64,000 nucleotides of DNA from NCBI GenBank assembly GCA_009763385.1, contig CM019831.1, forward strand, positions 19,370,080 to 19,434,079, in the 5' to 3' direction. Under the pieces are notes generated by a model. It saw only the letters and a program-made list of their open reading frames with translations, ran no database searches and had not been told where the DNA came from. Made by a program: the position numbers and the translations under genes. Positions 43,990-55,360 of this stretch are shown here, piece by piece. The stretch comes from Coix lacryma-jobi var. lacryma-jobi. Its lineage: Eukaryota; Streptophyta; Magnoliopsida; Poales; Poaceae. Every line of letters starts with the position of its first letter. Position 1 is the first letter of the stretch.

Positions 43990-46850
43990 TGAACCAACAG
44001 GATTTTAGTTCCTGTTTGAACTCGATCTCAAAATTTTAGAAAAAAATGAATTTGGTTTCAGTACTCCACTAACGAAACTACCGTCTCAAACAACATCTGC
44101 GCTTGAACTAAGGGATAACAGACCATGAGAACAAGTCTACAGCTTGATTCAAGATCAATCCATGCAAAAAAAATAGGTTGCATCGATACACTTTTAATCA
44201 TATAATCTATGATTCCATCAGCCTAGTTTCACTAAGAGTGACCACTCCGGGTGTGAAACTCAACAAGACCCAACATGATAACAATAGGACTTAACTAGTC
44301 ATCTATGTCGAGGTGGTGTCTGTAGCTTCTCTTGTAATGGACTAATGGCAACTTTCTTATATAGGACAAAAGCAGATGAAAACTTCAGTGTTATCTTGTA
44401 ATCAAAGTCACTAGCATAGCAAACTTTTAGAGAGCCATGTGTTATATTGAAGGTAGTGTAGAATCTTTGTTTATGCATTGAAAATTACAGTCTGAATATA
44501 GAACCTAAAACAAAACCGAGTTGTTGTTTGCCTTGGACCAATAGAGTTCTGCTTCTTTGTATTCTGAAGCTGCAATCTAGCAATTTAAAAAGTTCCTGAC
44601 TACTATATCACATAGCAAGGATTGAAATGGAACTCTTCATCCAGAAAATTTGTTAACTATGTGCATTGTATAGTGGCCTTGGGAGGTAATTTGATTGGTT
44701 TTAGTAATATGTTGCTGATGTAAATGAAGTCTTTCTTTTCCAATCTCCATAATTTCATATATCTTAGTTGGTCAAAGCTCCCAAATGAAAAATCATCACT
44801 CAGGAGTTCCCTCCAACAAGATTTCATTACATGTCTTTCGTTATTCAAATCTCTCCTGAAGCAGAGCAATGCATCTTAGCCGGCAACATATACTCAAGAG
44901 TCCATAGCTGCGATTGCTAGGTCGCTAGGGGGAGGCCTTTTGAGTGTCACTCGTGTTTCGGTCAATATCTATGGCTTGCCATTTAGGTTGTTGGGCAGGA
45001 ACATTTCATAATGTTTTTTTTCTTCTCTTGAATACTCAAAAGACTTGCACATCATTTTATTAAGGTAGAAGTAGAGTAAAAGCGTTTAATTCATAATGCT
45101 TTTCATATACTGAAAAAGGCAAAGCATACAAACATGAGTAAAAGTGGAGTAACTCATCAATATAATGTGTCCTTCAGTTGTGGTGCACTGCCATATGTGA
45201 AATTCAAGGGAGCTGCAAGCTTTTACTCGGCAAAATTGAGTAGCATCCATGACTGTGACGACAAAAAACAGAGATTGGACTGTAAAAACAGAGGGCTCAG
45301 TGTAGTAGTTTTCATGCTCGTGGCACGGAGAAGTTGATCCCGTCCTAAAATCATTTGCCTGTGGGGTCGAGTACAAAAGAAGTACAAAATAGCAGGTGGA
45401 AGATGTAAATGGAACTTTTACATGTTCACATTTAACATTTGTACTAGTGTAGCAAAGTTGGATAATGGAGCCACATGGTGCAGTGGAAGCCCTCTGTTTT
45501 GTAACACATCGCTATTCAGCAGGATGGACACATTTCATCCATATATAGAGAGGGGCATTGCTAGATGCTTTCATTCTACCACCATTGTTCTTAATAGTAT
45601 CGAAATCAAAGACCTTACAATGTTCAGAAATCCCTGGCTCGCTATAGTTCTTAGGATGTACTACTATCTGTAAAAATCCCTAGCTCTCCATACTCCTTAG
45701 CAGTGGGCTTGGGAGGTATCAAGAAATTTGACTGGTTAGTATTGTACATGCCCTTCCAGAATTTCCCACATTCAAATGTTTTAGATAGTTTAGAATATCA
45801 TTTCTCAGCAAACTTGCCAATGCTTTCAGTTGCAGAAGATGGTGTGTGAGGACTGACTGTATCAGTGCAATCCACACTGAAGAAGTTCCACGTCGCTCTG
45901 GACCACGTCCGTCTACGCCATCACCGCCGGACTCCTACGCCTCAGTCTCCTCCTCCCGTTGCCGACGTTCCCAGGAGCCCGAAGGCCATGGCGGGGGACG
46001 GCTCCACCTCCTCCACTACTTCATCGGGATCTAACAACCTCGGTATGAACTCCTAGACCTCTCCCCTTTCGGATCTAATGCCTAGTAGTCCATAGGGCTT
46101 GTTTATGCACTGTGTTGGTTAATCCCCGGCTAGATCTACTCCTAGTTGATCCTGTGAATATCATCACCTACTGTATATCTACATGGAGCAATGGGCTTAG
46201 GAGATATCAAGAAATTTGACAGGTTAGTATTGTACATGCCCTTCCAGAATTTCCCACATTCAAATGTTTTAGATAGTTTAGAATATTATTTCTCAGCAAA
46301 CTTGCCAATGCTTTCAGCTGCAGAAGATGGTGTTTGAGGACTGACTGCATCAGTGCAATCCACACTGAAGAAGTTCCACGCTTGGGTACGAGTCTGCACC
46401 CAGGACATCCTTCCGGAACCAGTGGATAGAGATACGTGCCTTGGTAAGAGTTACAATATTTGGCTGGTAGTAAGTTACACTACATGTCTGATATCAAAAT
46501 ATTTTTCTTGTTATTAGTACTATTTCCAAAGTTATGATTAACTAAGTTTGCACGTACCTTTCGCTGAATGTATGTTTGGCATGCAGCAGTCGAAGGGATA
46601 TGTAGTCCGTGTGCTTGTGTGGGATGCAGTTTCAACATCTTTTGTCCATAAAGTCACGCCATGACTCCCTCATCCACGTACGTACATCTGTGCATCCTGT
46701 CTCGGATTTCGGTTGGGACTATCTGCGTTCTCGAGCAAACTAGCTTGATCCAAAATCTTGGCCTTTTGAGAAGGTAGCAGTGTAAAACACAAGTGTCGTT
46801 AGCTCGAATACAAATCCGAAGCAAGTCTTAGAAGCAAAAACACCAAGGTC
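43990..46850. repeat. Local tandem unit, copy C
   Basis: Starts aaccaacaggattttagttc (43,993) and is collinear with copy D (50,135 onward) at roughly 95% identity by eye. The block around ggtatcaagaaatttgactg occurs twice (45,715 and 46,207), separated by a GC-rich insert. It has no retained open frame, though splice-like signals recur (see findings). Confidence 0.85.
45895..46180 (+). other. GC-rich insert inside copy C
   Basis: About 285 bp absent from copy D. It includes a short frame MAGDGSTSSTTSSGSNNLG followed by a donor-like ggtatgaac. It could be a fragment of a captured gene or retroelement leader; no family is recognised. Confidence 0.45.
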
Positions 46851-47406
46851 CTGTGTGGAAGCCCTGTAATGTTTATGTTTTTCACATGTAATTATGTTAC
46901 GCTTGTATTTCCTTGTGCACAAGAAAACCACTGTAACACAGGGTATTATTTTTCCCGCTAGATCGAATAGCTATTGTTTGGGTAGTCAGAAAACAAATAT
47001 GCAGACTATTTGAACACAATGAACAGCTATGACCATTGATGAGCATGCCTAGCGGAGATGATGCATCTGCTTCAACTGCGCTTCAACTCCTTCGATTATG
47101 CCATCCTTTTCCTTCTTGTATCACTAGCACAGAACACGAAGAGGGTGAACAGCAGAGGCCATCGCCATTTCTTTGCATTTTTGGAAGCTGCGACTTGTGA
47201 GGAGATGAGGATGAAAACAGAGAAGAGATCTGCAATCAGCATGAGTGAGACCGGCGACGAACTGACTACTCAACGAGCTTGTCACTCGCCACGGTGGAGA
47301 AGCGTCGCGGTTTCGTAGAGAACGGCTACTCTGGGTCATTCGACAGTGGATACAATCGCACGGGTATAATCATGGGGACATGTCCTGGCGGCAACAGCCG
47401 GGGGCG
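46851..47406. repeat. Unit-associated spacer, copy C
   Basis: 47,040-47,340 matches 52,905-53,180 of copy D (gatgatgcatctgcttcaac, catttctttgcatttttgg). No gene. The preceding part carries only short frames. Confidence 0.65.
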
Positions 47407-47890
47407 CGAGGACTGAGCTGTGCGAGCAAAGGAGATGTTGCCCTGATAATTATCGTTTTGTTTTCCAGACCTAATAAGAAGGTGTGTTTTATTTTACACT
47501 GGTTTTGCTCCAACCCAAAATGTAAAATTAATGTGCTTATTAGTAGCCATCCAAACAATATAATCTAGTTTGGGTTGTAAAAATCGCCAGGCCTATAATT
47601 ACAAGGGTTTTGTATCAAATACCATGCTTTCAAACAGACCTAATGAAGCAGTGCTGGGGCCGTGAGGACTGAGATGTGGCGAGCAAAGAAGATGCTGCCC
47701 TGATAATTATCGTTTTGTTTTCCAGCCCTAAGATTCTAAGAAGGTGTGTTTTATTTTACACCGGTTTTGGAAAGTTTTGTTCCAATTCCAACCCAAATGT
47801 AAAATTAATGTGCTCACTAGCCATCCAAACAATAAAATCTAGTTTGGGTCAAAAAAAAAAATAGCCGGACCTATAATTACAAGGGTTTAG
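47407..47890. repeat. Two ~250-bp tandem repeats, copy C
   Basis: Two head-to-tail copies share gagcaaaggagatgttgccc, ataattatcgttttgttttc, tgtaaaattaatgtgct and cctataattacaagggttt. Copy D has three. Confidence 0.88.
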
Positions 47891-47894
47891 GGTT

Positions 47895-50134
47895 TTACCC
47901 CCAACCACCGAGCGCATTTACTCTGCTCCCCGGTCAACGACCAACGGATCCTGTCTCAGATCCGTGTCTGCCATGGCCGCGGGACACGCCCTCAGCAATA
48001 AGGGCGTTGCGGCTTCCCAAGGCAGCTGCGACAAGACGGAGCAAGACCGCGCCCCCAGACGGCCCTCTGCGGCGGACGACGACGGATGGACGAAGGTACT
48101 ACGGAAACGCCGCTCCAGCTGTGCTGCCCAGAAGTATTCAAGTCGCCCACCGGCTCACTCATCTTGCTCAACCATCCTGAAGACTCTGAGAGGTAAATGC
48201 TTCCGGTGCCTCGCTGCTGGACACCGGGCGGCAGATTGCAGGGACCCGGTCCGTTGCCTACGGTGTGGCAGAAGCGGCCATAAAGTCAAGAGCTGCAACA
48301 ACGCTCCCTCCACTAGAAGCAGCTCTGCATCCAGACTCTGCTCTGCAGCCAGTCTGCCCCAATCCCTCCGGGCTGCCTCCGTCGGCCCCTCACCGCTCAA
48401 CCTCATCAACTTCCCTGAGCTGCCCCGGCCGACCATGGCGACGCCTGGTGATCCGGCGCTGCGCCCAGAACATACCTCGGCGGTGGCGGCCATTACCAGT
48501 GAGATGGAGTCGGAGCTTGAGCGGTTGTCTACGTGTGCCGTGGTGGCATGCCTGTGCAGAGACCGCGACGACGTCGAGCCGGAGTCCATCAAGAGGGCTT
48601 TCTGCACCAAGCTTGGCGTTCTGGAGAAGGACATCATGGTAACGCGCCACCGCCCAGAGGACTTCCTCATCGTGTTCGAGCATCAGCACCATCGCGACGC
48701 GGCAGAGGCGTTGGGATGTCTTCCAGTGGGCCACATCGACATCCGTATCAAGCCATGGCGCATCCTCCCCTACAGCGACCTCACCAAGCTCCACCACCAT
48801 GTCCGCATCTGCCTCGAAGGGATCCCGGCCCATGCCTGGAACGAAAGCATCGCAAAGAGGGCGATCGCCAGAGCCTGCGACTTTGACTACGTCGACGTGC
48901 GCACCCGGCGTCGCAAGGACACCAAAGCCTTGTGCCTCTGGGCTTGGACGTACAACCCATCCAACATCCCGAAGGTAACATGGCTTACTCTGACAGGAAA
49001 CATGGTGATGGTGCATGAAGGCAGGGCTCCACCAAGAGGACACAGTGGGCTCACATTCAAGGTGCTAGTCCACCTCGACATCGTTGAGTCACCACCAGAC
49101 GAGTATGGCCGCTCCTCGTCAAGAAAGCTCGACTGGAACTACGGCATCATCGACGACGAGCGTCGCCCACGAGAACGGCATGACCCTCCACCGCCCATCT
49201 CCAAGCACGACAGACGCAGAGATGATGACGACGACGACCGTCGCGGACGACGCCACAACAAGGGAAATGGCTGGGGCTCCAGGCTGTTCCGCAGCCTCTC
49301 CCGCGCCCCCGCTAGAGAGCGGGACAGATCAGAATCACGCCACGGCCGTCGGAACGGCAACTTGTCCACAGCTGGGGATCACCGCCGGCACGCCTCCGAC
49401 AATCTTTCCCCTCCAGCGTCGCACAAGGTTCAGCACTGCGTCGTCTCGCCCAAGTCCCCTCCACCACGCAAGCCTGCGCCCAGTGAGGTCGACATCAGCA
49501 GCACCTCTCCGTCGACCATCTTCACGCTCGACGCTGGCCTCACCGAGTCGTCTATGCAGGTGAACAGCAGGGACGACAACTCCCCAACACTCTCCAACCC
49601 TGTTGATGGTCGGCTGGTGATCAAGACACCATCAGCAAGAAGGGTCCGCGGGCATAGCCGCGTACGCAGCAGCAGGGGACGCAGTGGTGGCAAGCAACGT
49701 TCACCAACCCAACGTGCACCAAGGGAGCTGACTACAGTCTCGCCTCAACGCTGCAACACAAGGTGCCTCTCTGACGAAGAACATGACTGCGACGACCGAT
49801 CGCCGAGTCCTCCCGCAGTGCCACGACCAATGATCGAGCAGGCTTCGTCTTCACCTGACCCCCCCTATATCTTGCAGGAGTCTCCCAATAGTTGGGACAG
49901 AGGTGGCGCAGCGGCCTACACCGGCACAACTCACCCAGGTGCCTAACCACATGGCCCCAGGTGCTGGGTCTACTCAGCCACCGCGCGTGGCTGCGTCTGC
50001 GCTGGCGAACCGCTTCAAGCCGGGTCACTTCTACTCCAGGCATAGAGCTCGCAGGCCGGGTTACAACATGAGGCTCTCAGGTTGCGCGTCCCTGTTTCCT
50101 GCTACAGCGCCCGCCTCAGCTCACCCACCGACAG
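47895..50134 (+). mobile_element. 3'-truncated LINE-type element (ORF1 only)
   Basis: A 2.2-kb GC-rich block between the 250-bp repeats and the start of local copy D. It holds a gag-like ORF1 but no endonuclease, RT or A-tail. LINE insertions normally lose the 5' end, so loss of the 3' end implies a later deletion or a duplication breakpoint at 50,134/50,135. Confidence 0.65.
47964..49946 (+). CDS. LINE-type ORF1 (zinc-knuckle, DUF4283-like)
   Basis: An unbroken 660-codon frame; the start may be 47,964 or, with a better context (gccatggcc), 47,973. Two CCHC knuckles lie at residues 79-92 (CFRCLAAGHRAADC) and 98-111 (CLRCGRSGHKVKSC). Residues about 180-350 resemble the DUF4283 region of plant LINE ORF1/gag proteins (LVFEH-like VFEHQHHRDAAEAL, VRICLEGIPAHAW). 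The rest is Arg/Asp/Ser-rich and disordered. ORF1 proteins bind the element RNA. A probable frameshift near 49,900 ends it; a +1 frame (49,903 onward, HMAPGAGSTQPPRVA) continues coding-like to the breakpoint. A host-adopted gene cannot be excluded. Confidence 0.75.
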   Translation: MSAMAAGHALSNKGVAASQGSCDKTEQDRAPRRPSAADDDGWTKVLRKRRSSCAAQKYSSRPPAHSSCSTILKTLRGKCFRCLAAGHRAADCRDPVRCLRCGRSGHKVKSCNNAPSTRSSSASRLCSAASLPQSLRAASVGPSPLNLINFPELPRPTMATPGDPALRPEHTSAVAAITSEMESELERLSTCAVVACLCRDRDDVEPESIKRAFCTKLGVLEKDIMVTRHRPEDFLIVFEHQHHRDAAEALGCLPVGHIDIRIKPWRILPYSDLTKLHHHVRICLEGIPAHAWNESIAKRAIARACDFDYVDVRTRRRKDTKALCLWAWTYNPSNIPKVTWLTLTGNMVMVHEGRAPPRGHSGLTFKVLVHLDIVESPPDEYGRSSSRKLDWNYGIIDDERRPRERHDPPPPISKHDRRRDDDDDDRRGRRHNKGNGWGSRLFRSLSRAPARERDRSESRHGRRNGNLSTAGDHRRHASDNLSPPASHKVQHCVVSPKSPPPRKPAPSEVDISSTSPSTIFTLDAGLTESSMQVNSRDDNSPTLSNPVDGRLVIKTPSARRVRGHSRVRSSRGRSGGKQRSPTQRAPRELTTVSPQRCNTRCLSDEEHDCDDRSPSPPAVPRPMIEQASSSPDPPYILQESPNSWDRGGAAAYTGTTHPGA

Positions 50135-53100
50135 AACCAACAGGATTTCAGTTCCTGTTTGAACTCGATCTCAAAATTTTAGAAAATAAATGAATTTGGT
50201 TTCAGTACTCCACTAACGAAACTACGGTCTCAAACAACATCTGCACTTGAACTAAGGGACAACAGACCATGAGAACAAGTCTACAGCTTGATTCAAGATC
50301 AATCCATGCAAAAAAAAATAGGTTGCATCGATACACATTTAATCATATAATCTATGATTCCATCAGCCTAGTTTCACTAAGCGTGACCACTCCGGGTGTG
50401 AAACTCAACAAGACCCAACATGATAACAATAGGACTTAACTAGTCATCTATGTCGAGTTTCCTCAAAAAAAAGTCATCTATGTCGAGGTGGTGTCTGTAG
50501 CTTCTCTTGTAATGGACTAATGGCAACTTTCTTATATAGGACAAAAGCAGATGAAAACTTCAGTGTTATCTTGTAATCAAAGTCACTAGCATAGCAAAGT
50601 TTCAGAGAGCCATGTGTTATATTGAAGGTAGTGTACAATCTTTGTTTATGCATTGAAAATTACAGTCTGAATATAGAACCTAAAACAAAACCGAGTTGTT
50701 GTTTGCCTTGGACCAATAGAGTTCTGCTTCTTTGTATTCTGAAGCTGCAATCTAGCAATTTCAAAAGTTCCTGGCTACTATATCACATAGCAAGGATTGA
50801 AATGGCACTCTTCATCCAGAAAATTTGTTAACTATTTGCATTGTATAGTGGCCTTGAGAGGTAATTTGATTGGTTTTAGTAATATGTTGCTGATGTAAAT
50901 GAAGTCTTTCTTTTGCAATCTCCATAATTTCATATATCTTAGTTGGTCAATGCTCCCCAATGAAAATTCATCACTCAGGAGTTCCCTCCAACAAGATTTC
51001 ATTACATGTCTTTCGTTATTCAAATATCTCCTAAAGCAGCGCAATGCATCTTGGCCGGCAACATACACTCAAGAGTCCATAGGTGCGATCGCTAGGTCGC
51101 TAGGGGGAGGCCTTTTGAGTGTCACTTGTGTTTCGGTCAATACCTATGGCTTGCCATTTAGGCTATTGGGCAGGAACATTTCATAATCTTCTTTTTCTCT
51201 TGAATACTCAAAAGACTTGCACATCATTTTATTAAGGTAGAAGTAGAGTTAAAGCATTTAATTCATAATGCTTTTCATATACTGAAAAAGGCAAAGCATA
51301 CAAACATGAGTAAAAGTGGAGTAACTCATCAATATAATGTGTCCTTCATTTGTGGTGCACTGCCACATGTGAAATTCAAGGGAGCTGCAAGCTTTTACTC
51401 GGCAATTGAGCAGCATATCCATGACTGTGACGACAAAAAACAGAGATTGGACTGTAAAAACAGAGGGCTCAGTGTAGTAGTTTTCATGCTCGTGGCATGG
51501 AGAAGTTGATCCCGTCCTAAAATCATTTGCCTGTGGGGTCGAGTACAAAAGAAGTACAAAATAGCAGGTGGAAGATGTAAATGGAACTTTTACATGTTCA
51601 CATTTAACATTTGTACCAGTGTAGCAAAGTTGGATAATGGAGCTGCATGGTGCAGTGAAGCCCTCTGTTTTGTAACACAGCGCTAGTCAGCAGGATGGAT
51701 ATTTCATCCATATATAGAGAGAGGCATTGCTAGATGCTTTCATTCTACCACCATAGTTCTTAGTAGTATCGAAACCGAAGACCTTACAATGTTCAGAAAT
51801 CCCTAGCTCGCTATAGTTCTTAGGATGTACTACTATCTGTAAAAATCCCAAGCTCTCCATACTTCTTAGGATGTACCTACTATATATCTACATAGAGCAA
51901 TGGGCTTAGGAGATATCAAGAAATTTGACAGGTTAGTATTGTACATGCCCTTCCAGAATTTCCCACATTCAAATGTTTTAGATAGTTTAGAATATCATTT
52001 GTCAGCAAACTTGCCAATGCTTTCAGCTGCAGAAGAAGGTGTGAGGACTGACTGTATCAGTGCAATCCACACTGAAGAAGTTCCACGCTTGGGTACGAGT
52101 CTGCACCCAGGACATCCTTCCGGAACCAGTGGATACAGATACGTGCCTTGGTAAGAGTTACAATATTTGGCTGGTAAGTTACACTACATGTCTGTTATCA
52201 AAATATTTTTCTTGTTATTGGTACTACTTCTGAAGTTTTGATTAACTAAGTTTGCACGTACCTTTCGCTGAATGTATGTTTGGCATGCAGAAGTTGAAGA
52301 ATGTGCAGTCTGTGGGCTTGTGCTGGACGTAGCTTGAAAATCTTTTGTCCATAAAGTCACGCCATGACTCCCTCATCCACATCCGTGCATCCTGTCTCGG
52401 ATTTCAGGTGGGACTATCTGCGTTCTCAAGCAAACTAGCTTGAGCCCAGAACTTGGCTTTTTGAGAAGGTAGCAATGTAACACCATGACTCCCTCATCCA
52501 CATCCGTGCATCCTGTCTCGGATTTTAGGTGGGACTATCTGCGTTTTGAAGCAAACTAGCTTAAGCCCAGAACTTGACTTTTTGAGAAGGTAGCATTGTA
52601 AAACACAAGTGTCATTAGCTCGAATACAAATCCGAAGCAATCTTAGAAGCAAAAACATTAAGGTCTTGTGTGAAAGTCTTGTATTCAATCTAAAACCCTT
52701 GTAAATTACAGCTCCTAATATTTTTCTGACTCAATCTAGAATTATACACTTGTTTGGTCCTGTTTGGAAGTCCTGTAATGTTTTTCACATGTAAATATGT
52801 TACACATGTATTTCCTTGTGCACAGGATGAAAACCACTGTAACACATAGGGTATTATTTTTCCCCGCTAGAATAGCTATTGTTCGGGTAATCAGAAAACA
52901 TATATGCAGACTTGCCTAGCGGTGATGATGCATCTGATTCAACTGCGCTTCAACTCCTTCGATTATGCTATCCTTTTCATTCCTTCTTGAATCACTAGCA
53001 CATAACATGAATTGGGTGGATGGCAGAGGCCACCGCCATTTCTTTGCATTTTTGGTAGCTGCGACTTGCGAGGATATGGGGGTGAAAACAGAGTGGAGAT

Positions 53101-53170
53101 CTGCAATCACAGGGATGAAGACACGACGGCACGCCCACAACTGCAGGAATGGGGACATGGCGACAACAGC
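50135..53170. repeat. Local tandem unit, copy D
   Basis: Collinear with copy C from aaccaacaggatttcagttc (50,137). A small 30-bp duplication (gtcatctatgtcgag, 50,443 and 50,473) is private to this copy. A 75-bp segment (catgactccctcatccacat) is duplicated near 52,363 and 52,483. Open frames are short and not shared in frame with copy C. Confidence 0.85.
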
Positions 53171-53920
53171 CGGGGGCACGAGGACCGAGCTGTGCGAGCA
53201 AAGGAGATGCTGCCCCGATAATTACCGTTTTGTTTTCCAGACTTGGGGAGGTGTGTTTTATTTTACACTGGTTTTGCTCCAAACCCATGTAAAATTAATG
53301 TGCTCACTAGCCATCCAAACAACAAAATCTAGGTTGGGTTACAAAAATAGCCGGACCTATAATTACAAGGGTTCTGTATCAAATACCATGCTTTCAAACA
53401 GGACCTCTAATGAAGCACGCCGGGGTGCGAGGAGGACTGAGTTGTGCAAGCAAAGGAGATGCTGCCCCGATAATTATCGTTTTATTTTTTTTTCCAGACC
53501 TGAGGAGGTGTGTTTTATTTTACACTGGTTTTGCTGCAACCCAAATGTAAAATTAATGTGCTCAGTAGCCATCCAAACAACAAAATCTAGTTTGGGTTGC
53601 AAAAATAGCCAGACCTATAATTACAAGGGTTTTTGCATCAAATAGCATGCTTTCAAACAGACCTAATGAAGCGCTGCTGGGGGCGCGGGGACTGAGCTGT
53701 GGCGAGCAAACAAGATGCTGGCCCTGATAATTATCGTTTTGTTTTACAGACCTGTTGTGTTCTATTTTGCACCGGTTTTGTTCCAACCCAAATATAAAAT
53801 TAATGTGCTCACCAGCTATCCAAACAACAAAATTTAGTTTGGGTCCAAAAAATAGCCGGAGCTATAATTACAAAGATTTTGTATCAAATACCATGCTTCC
53901 AAACTGGACCTAATGAGCAT
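53171..53920. repeat. Three ~250-bp tandem repeats, copy D
   Basis: Units start near 53,171, 53,430 and 53,687 with the same boxes as in copy C. A fused open frame (52,965-53,645) crosses two units because the repeat is nearly in frame, not because it encodes a protein family. Confidence 0.88.
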
Positions 53921-54251
53921 GTCTCAAACAACACTTCAGTGCGACATAGAAGTATAGAACACGGCGCACTCGATCGTGCTTCGGCTTATTCTTTCTCACA
54001 TAACACTATTGAAACAGCCGAAATCAGCACAGAACACTATTGAAACAACCAAAATCAGCCGTAAAAACGACCAGCCAAACAGCACTATATTGGAAGCACG
54101 CATGACACCGAATCTCATCAGCCTGCTTGAGTTGGACGACCACTTTACATCTTTACTTACTTAGTAAATTAGTCGAACTGGGGTCGAATTATTGTGGAAG
54201 CTAAAATTATAGTTTTTTATGTATCCAAAAATAAAAATTCAACACTTGACA
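53921..54251. repeat. Unit tail with short direct repeat
   Basis: Holds a 28-bp direct repeat (aacactattgaaacagccga at 54,003 and its near copy at 54,034). From 54,100 it matches the unit segment of 16,420 and 36,215 (catgacaccgaatctcatca). It is cut by the Reina element. Confidence 0.65.
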
Positions 54252-54641
54252 TGTTATGACCGGCAAGGTCTATAAGCGCCGGAATCGTGGCTGACGACCG
54301 GGCCCAGGCCGGGGCATGCTGGCACGCGGTCACCACAGCAGCAGCAAGATTAGAAGTTGTTCTCAGAGTCCTAGAATTTAGGGGATACTTAGATTGAATC
54401 TGTTAGTCCAAGAAGTTAGCTGGTTTGTTAGGCTCATTGTATAAGTACTGGATTTTATGAGATTAATAAAATTAGCAAAGAGATTAATTAATCTCTTACT
54501 GCTCCCCGAGGGCCCCCTTCCTCTCCCACGCAGAGTCCCCACGGGCGCCGAGCACAGCGCCTCCACCCCGCCGCCGGGCATTCAAGCCTAGGCCGCCGCC
54601 CTCACACTCATACGCCCTCCGTACCATCCCAGGTTCTATCA
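54252..54641 (+). repeat. 5' LTR of Reina-type element
   Basis: 390 bp, TGTTATGACC to TTCTATCA, followed by atctggtatcgatgtcagg, which contains a TGGTATC primer-binding core as in initiator-Met-tRNA-primed elements. A TATA-like ttgtataagtac lies near 54,438. Confidence 0.93.
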
Positions 54642-54652
54642 ATCTGGTATCG

Positions 54653-55360
54653 ATGTCAGGACCAACAGCTTCCGCCGCTTCCTCCACTCCGCCGCCATCG
54701 ACCTCCGGTGCCGCCGCGGTTACCTCCGGCGCGTTGGGCGGGAGTTCGCAGCCGCAACTCGTCACCCTGCCCGCGTCCTCCGTCGACACTCTCACCGCGG
54801 CCATCTACGGCCTTCAACGGCAGATGGGCACCCTGGCCACCCGCCTGGCTGCCGGGGATCACTCATCCGGATCCGCGCCGTCCATGGGCGGGCTGGGCAT
54901 GGCAGGTTTCGGTGGGCTTCCGCCGCTGCCCGCGTCCGGGGCCGCCGTCTCCGAGATCCAGCGCCGCCCCAATCTCCTCGCCGGTGACAACCCACCCCAC
55001 CACTTTCCCCATCCCGTCAATTCCACCTGCAACCTTCATCCCCATCACCCATATCCAATTCCCCCACTCGCCATCACCCGTGCCATCCATTTCCTCCATT
55101 GCCAATATACCCCACCCCCCACCATCAGCCCAGATACACCATATCCCACCTGAAGCCGCGGCCGTCGGCGTTCCTCGCTACCACAAGCTAACTTTTCCCA
55201 CCTATGATGGCAAGGAGGATCCCTTGGGTTGGCTTACTCACTGTGAACACGCTTCTTTCGCGCCCAGCTCACCAGGGAGGCGGACAAAGTTTGGCTTGCA
55301 TCCTTCCACCTCACGGGGACGGCTCAGCAGTGGTACTACATCACCGAGCGTGATAGCGAC
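54653..55360 (+). pseudogene. gag: Reina gag N-terminal region
   Basis: Starts MSGPTASAASS 11 bp after the LTR. The Ser/Pro/Ala-rich N-terminus leads into the capsid segment (VPRYHKLTFPTYDGKEDPLGWL, 55,165-55,230). Reading needs the first frame to about 55,000, the +1 frame to about 55,250, then the first frame again, so one insertion and one deletion compensate each other. Gag would form the particle. Confidence 0.85.

Noticed and set aside
48390..49043. 217-codon - frame within the LINE ORF1 region
   Set aside because: Complement of a GC-rich coding frame with zinc knuckles; no motif of its own.
52965..53645. 226-codon + frame
   Set aside because: Produced by reading through two of the 250-bp tandem repeats; the peptide simply repeats and the frame is not kept in copy C.
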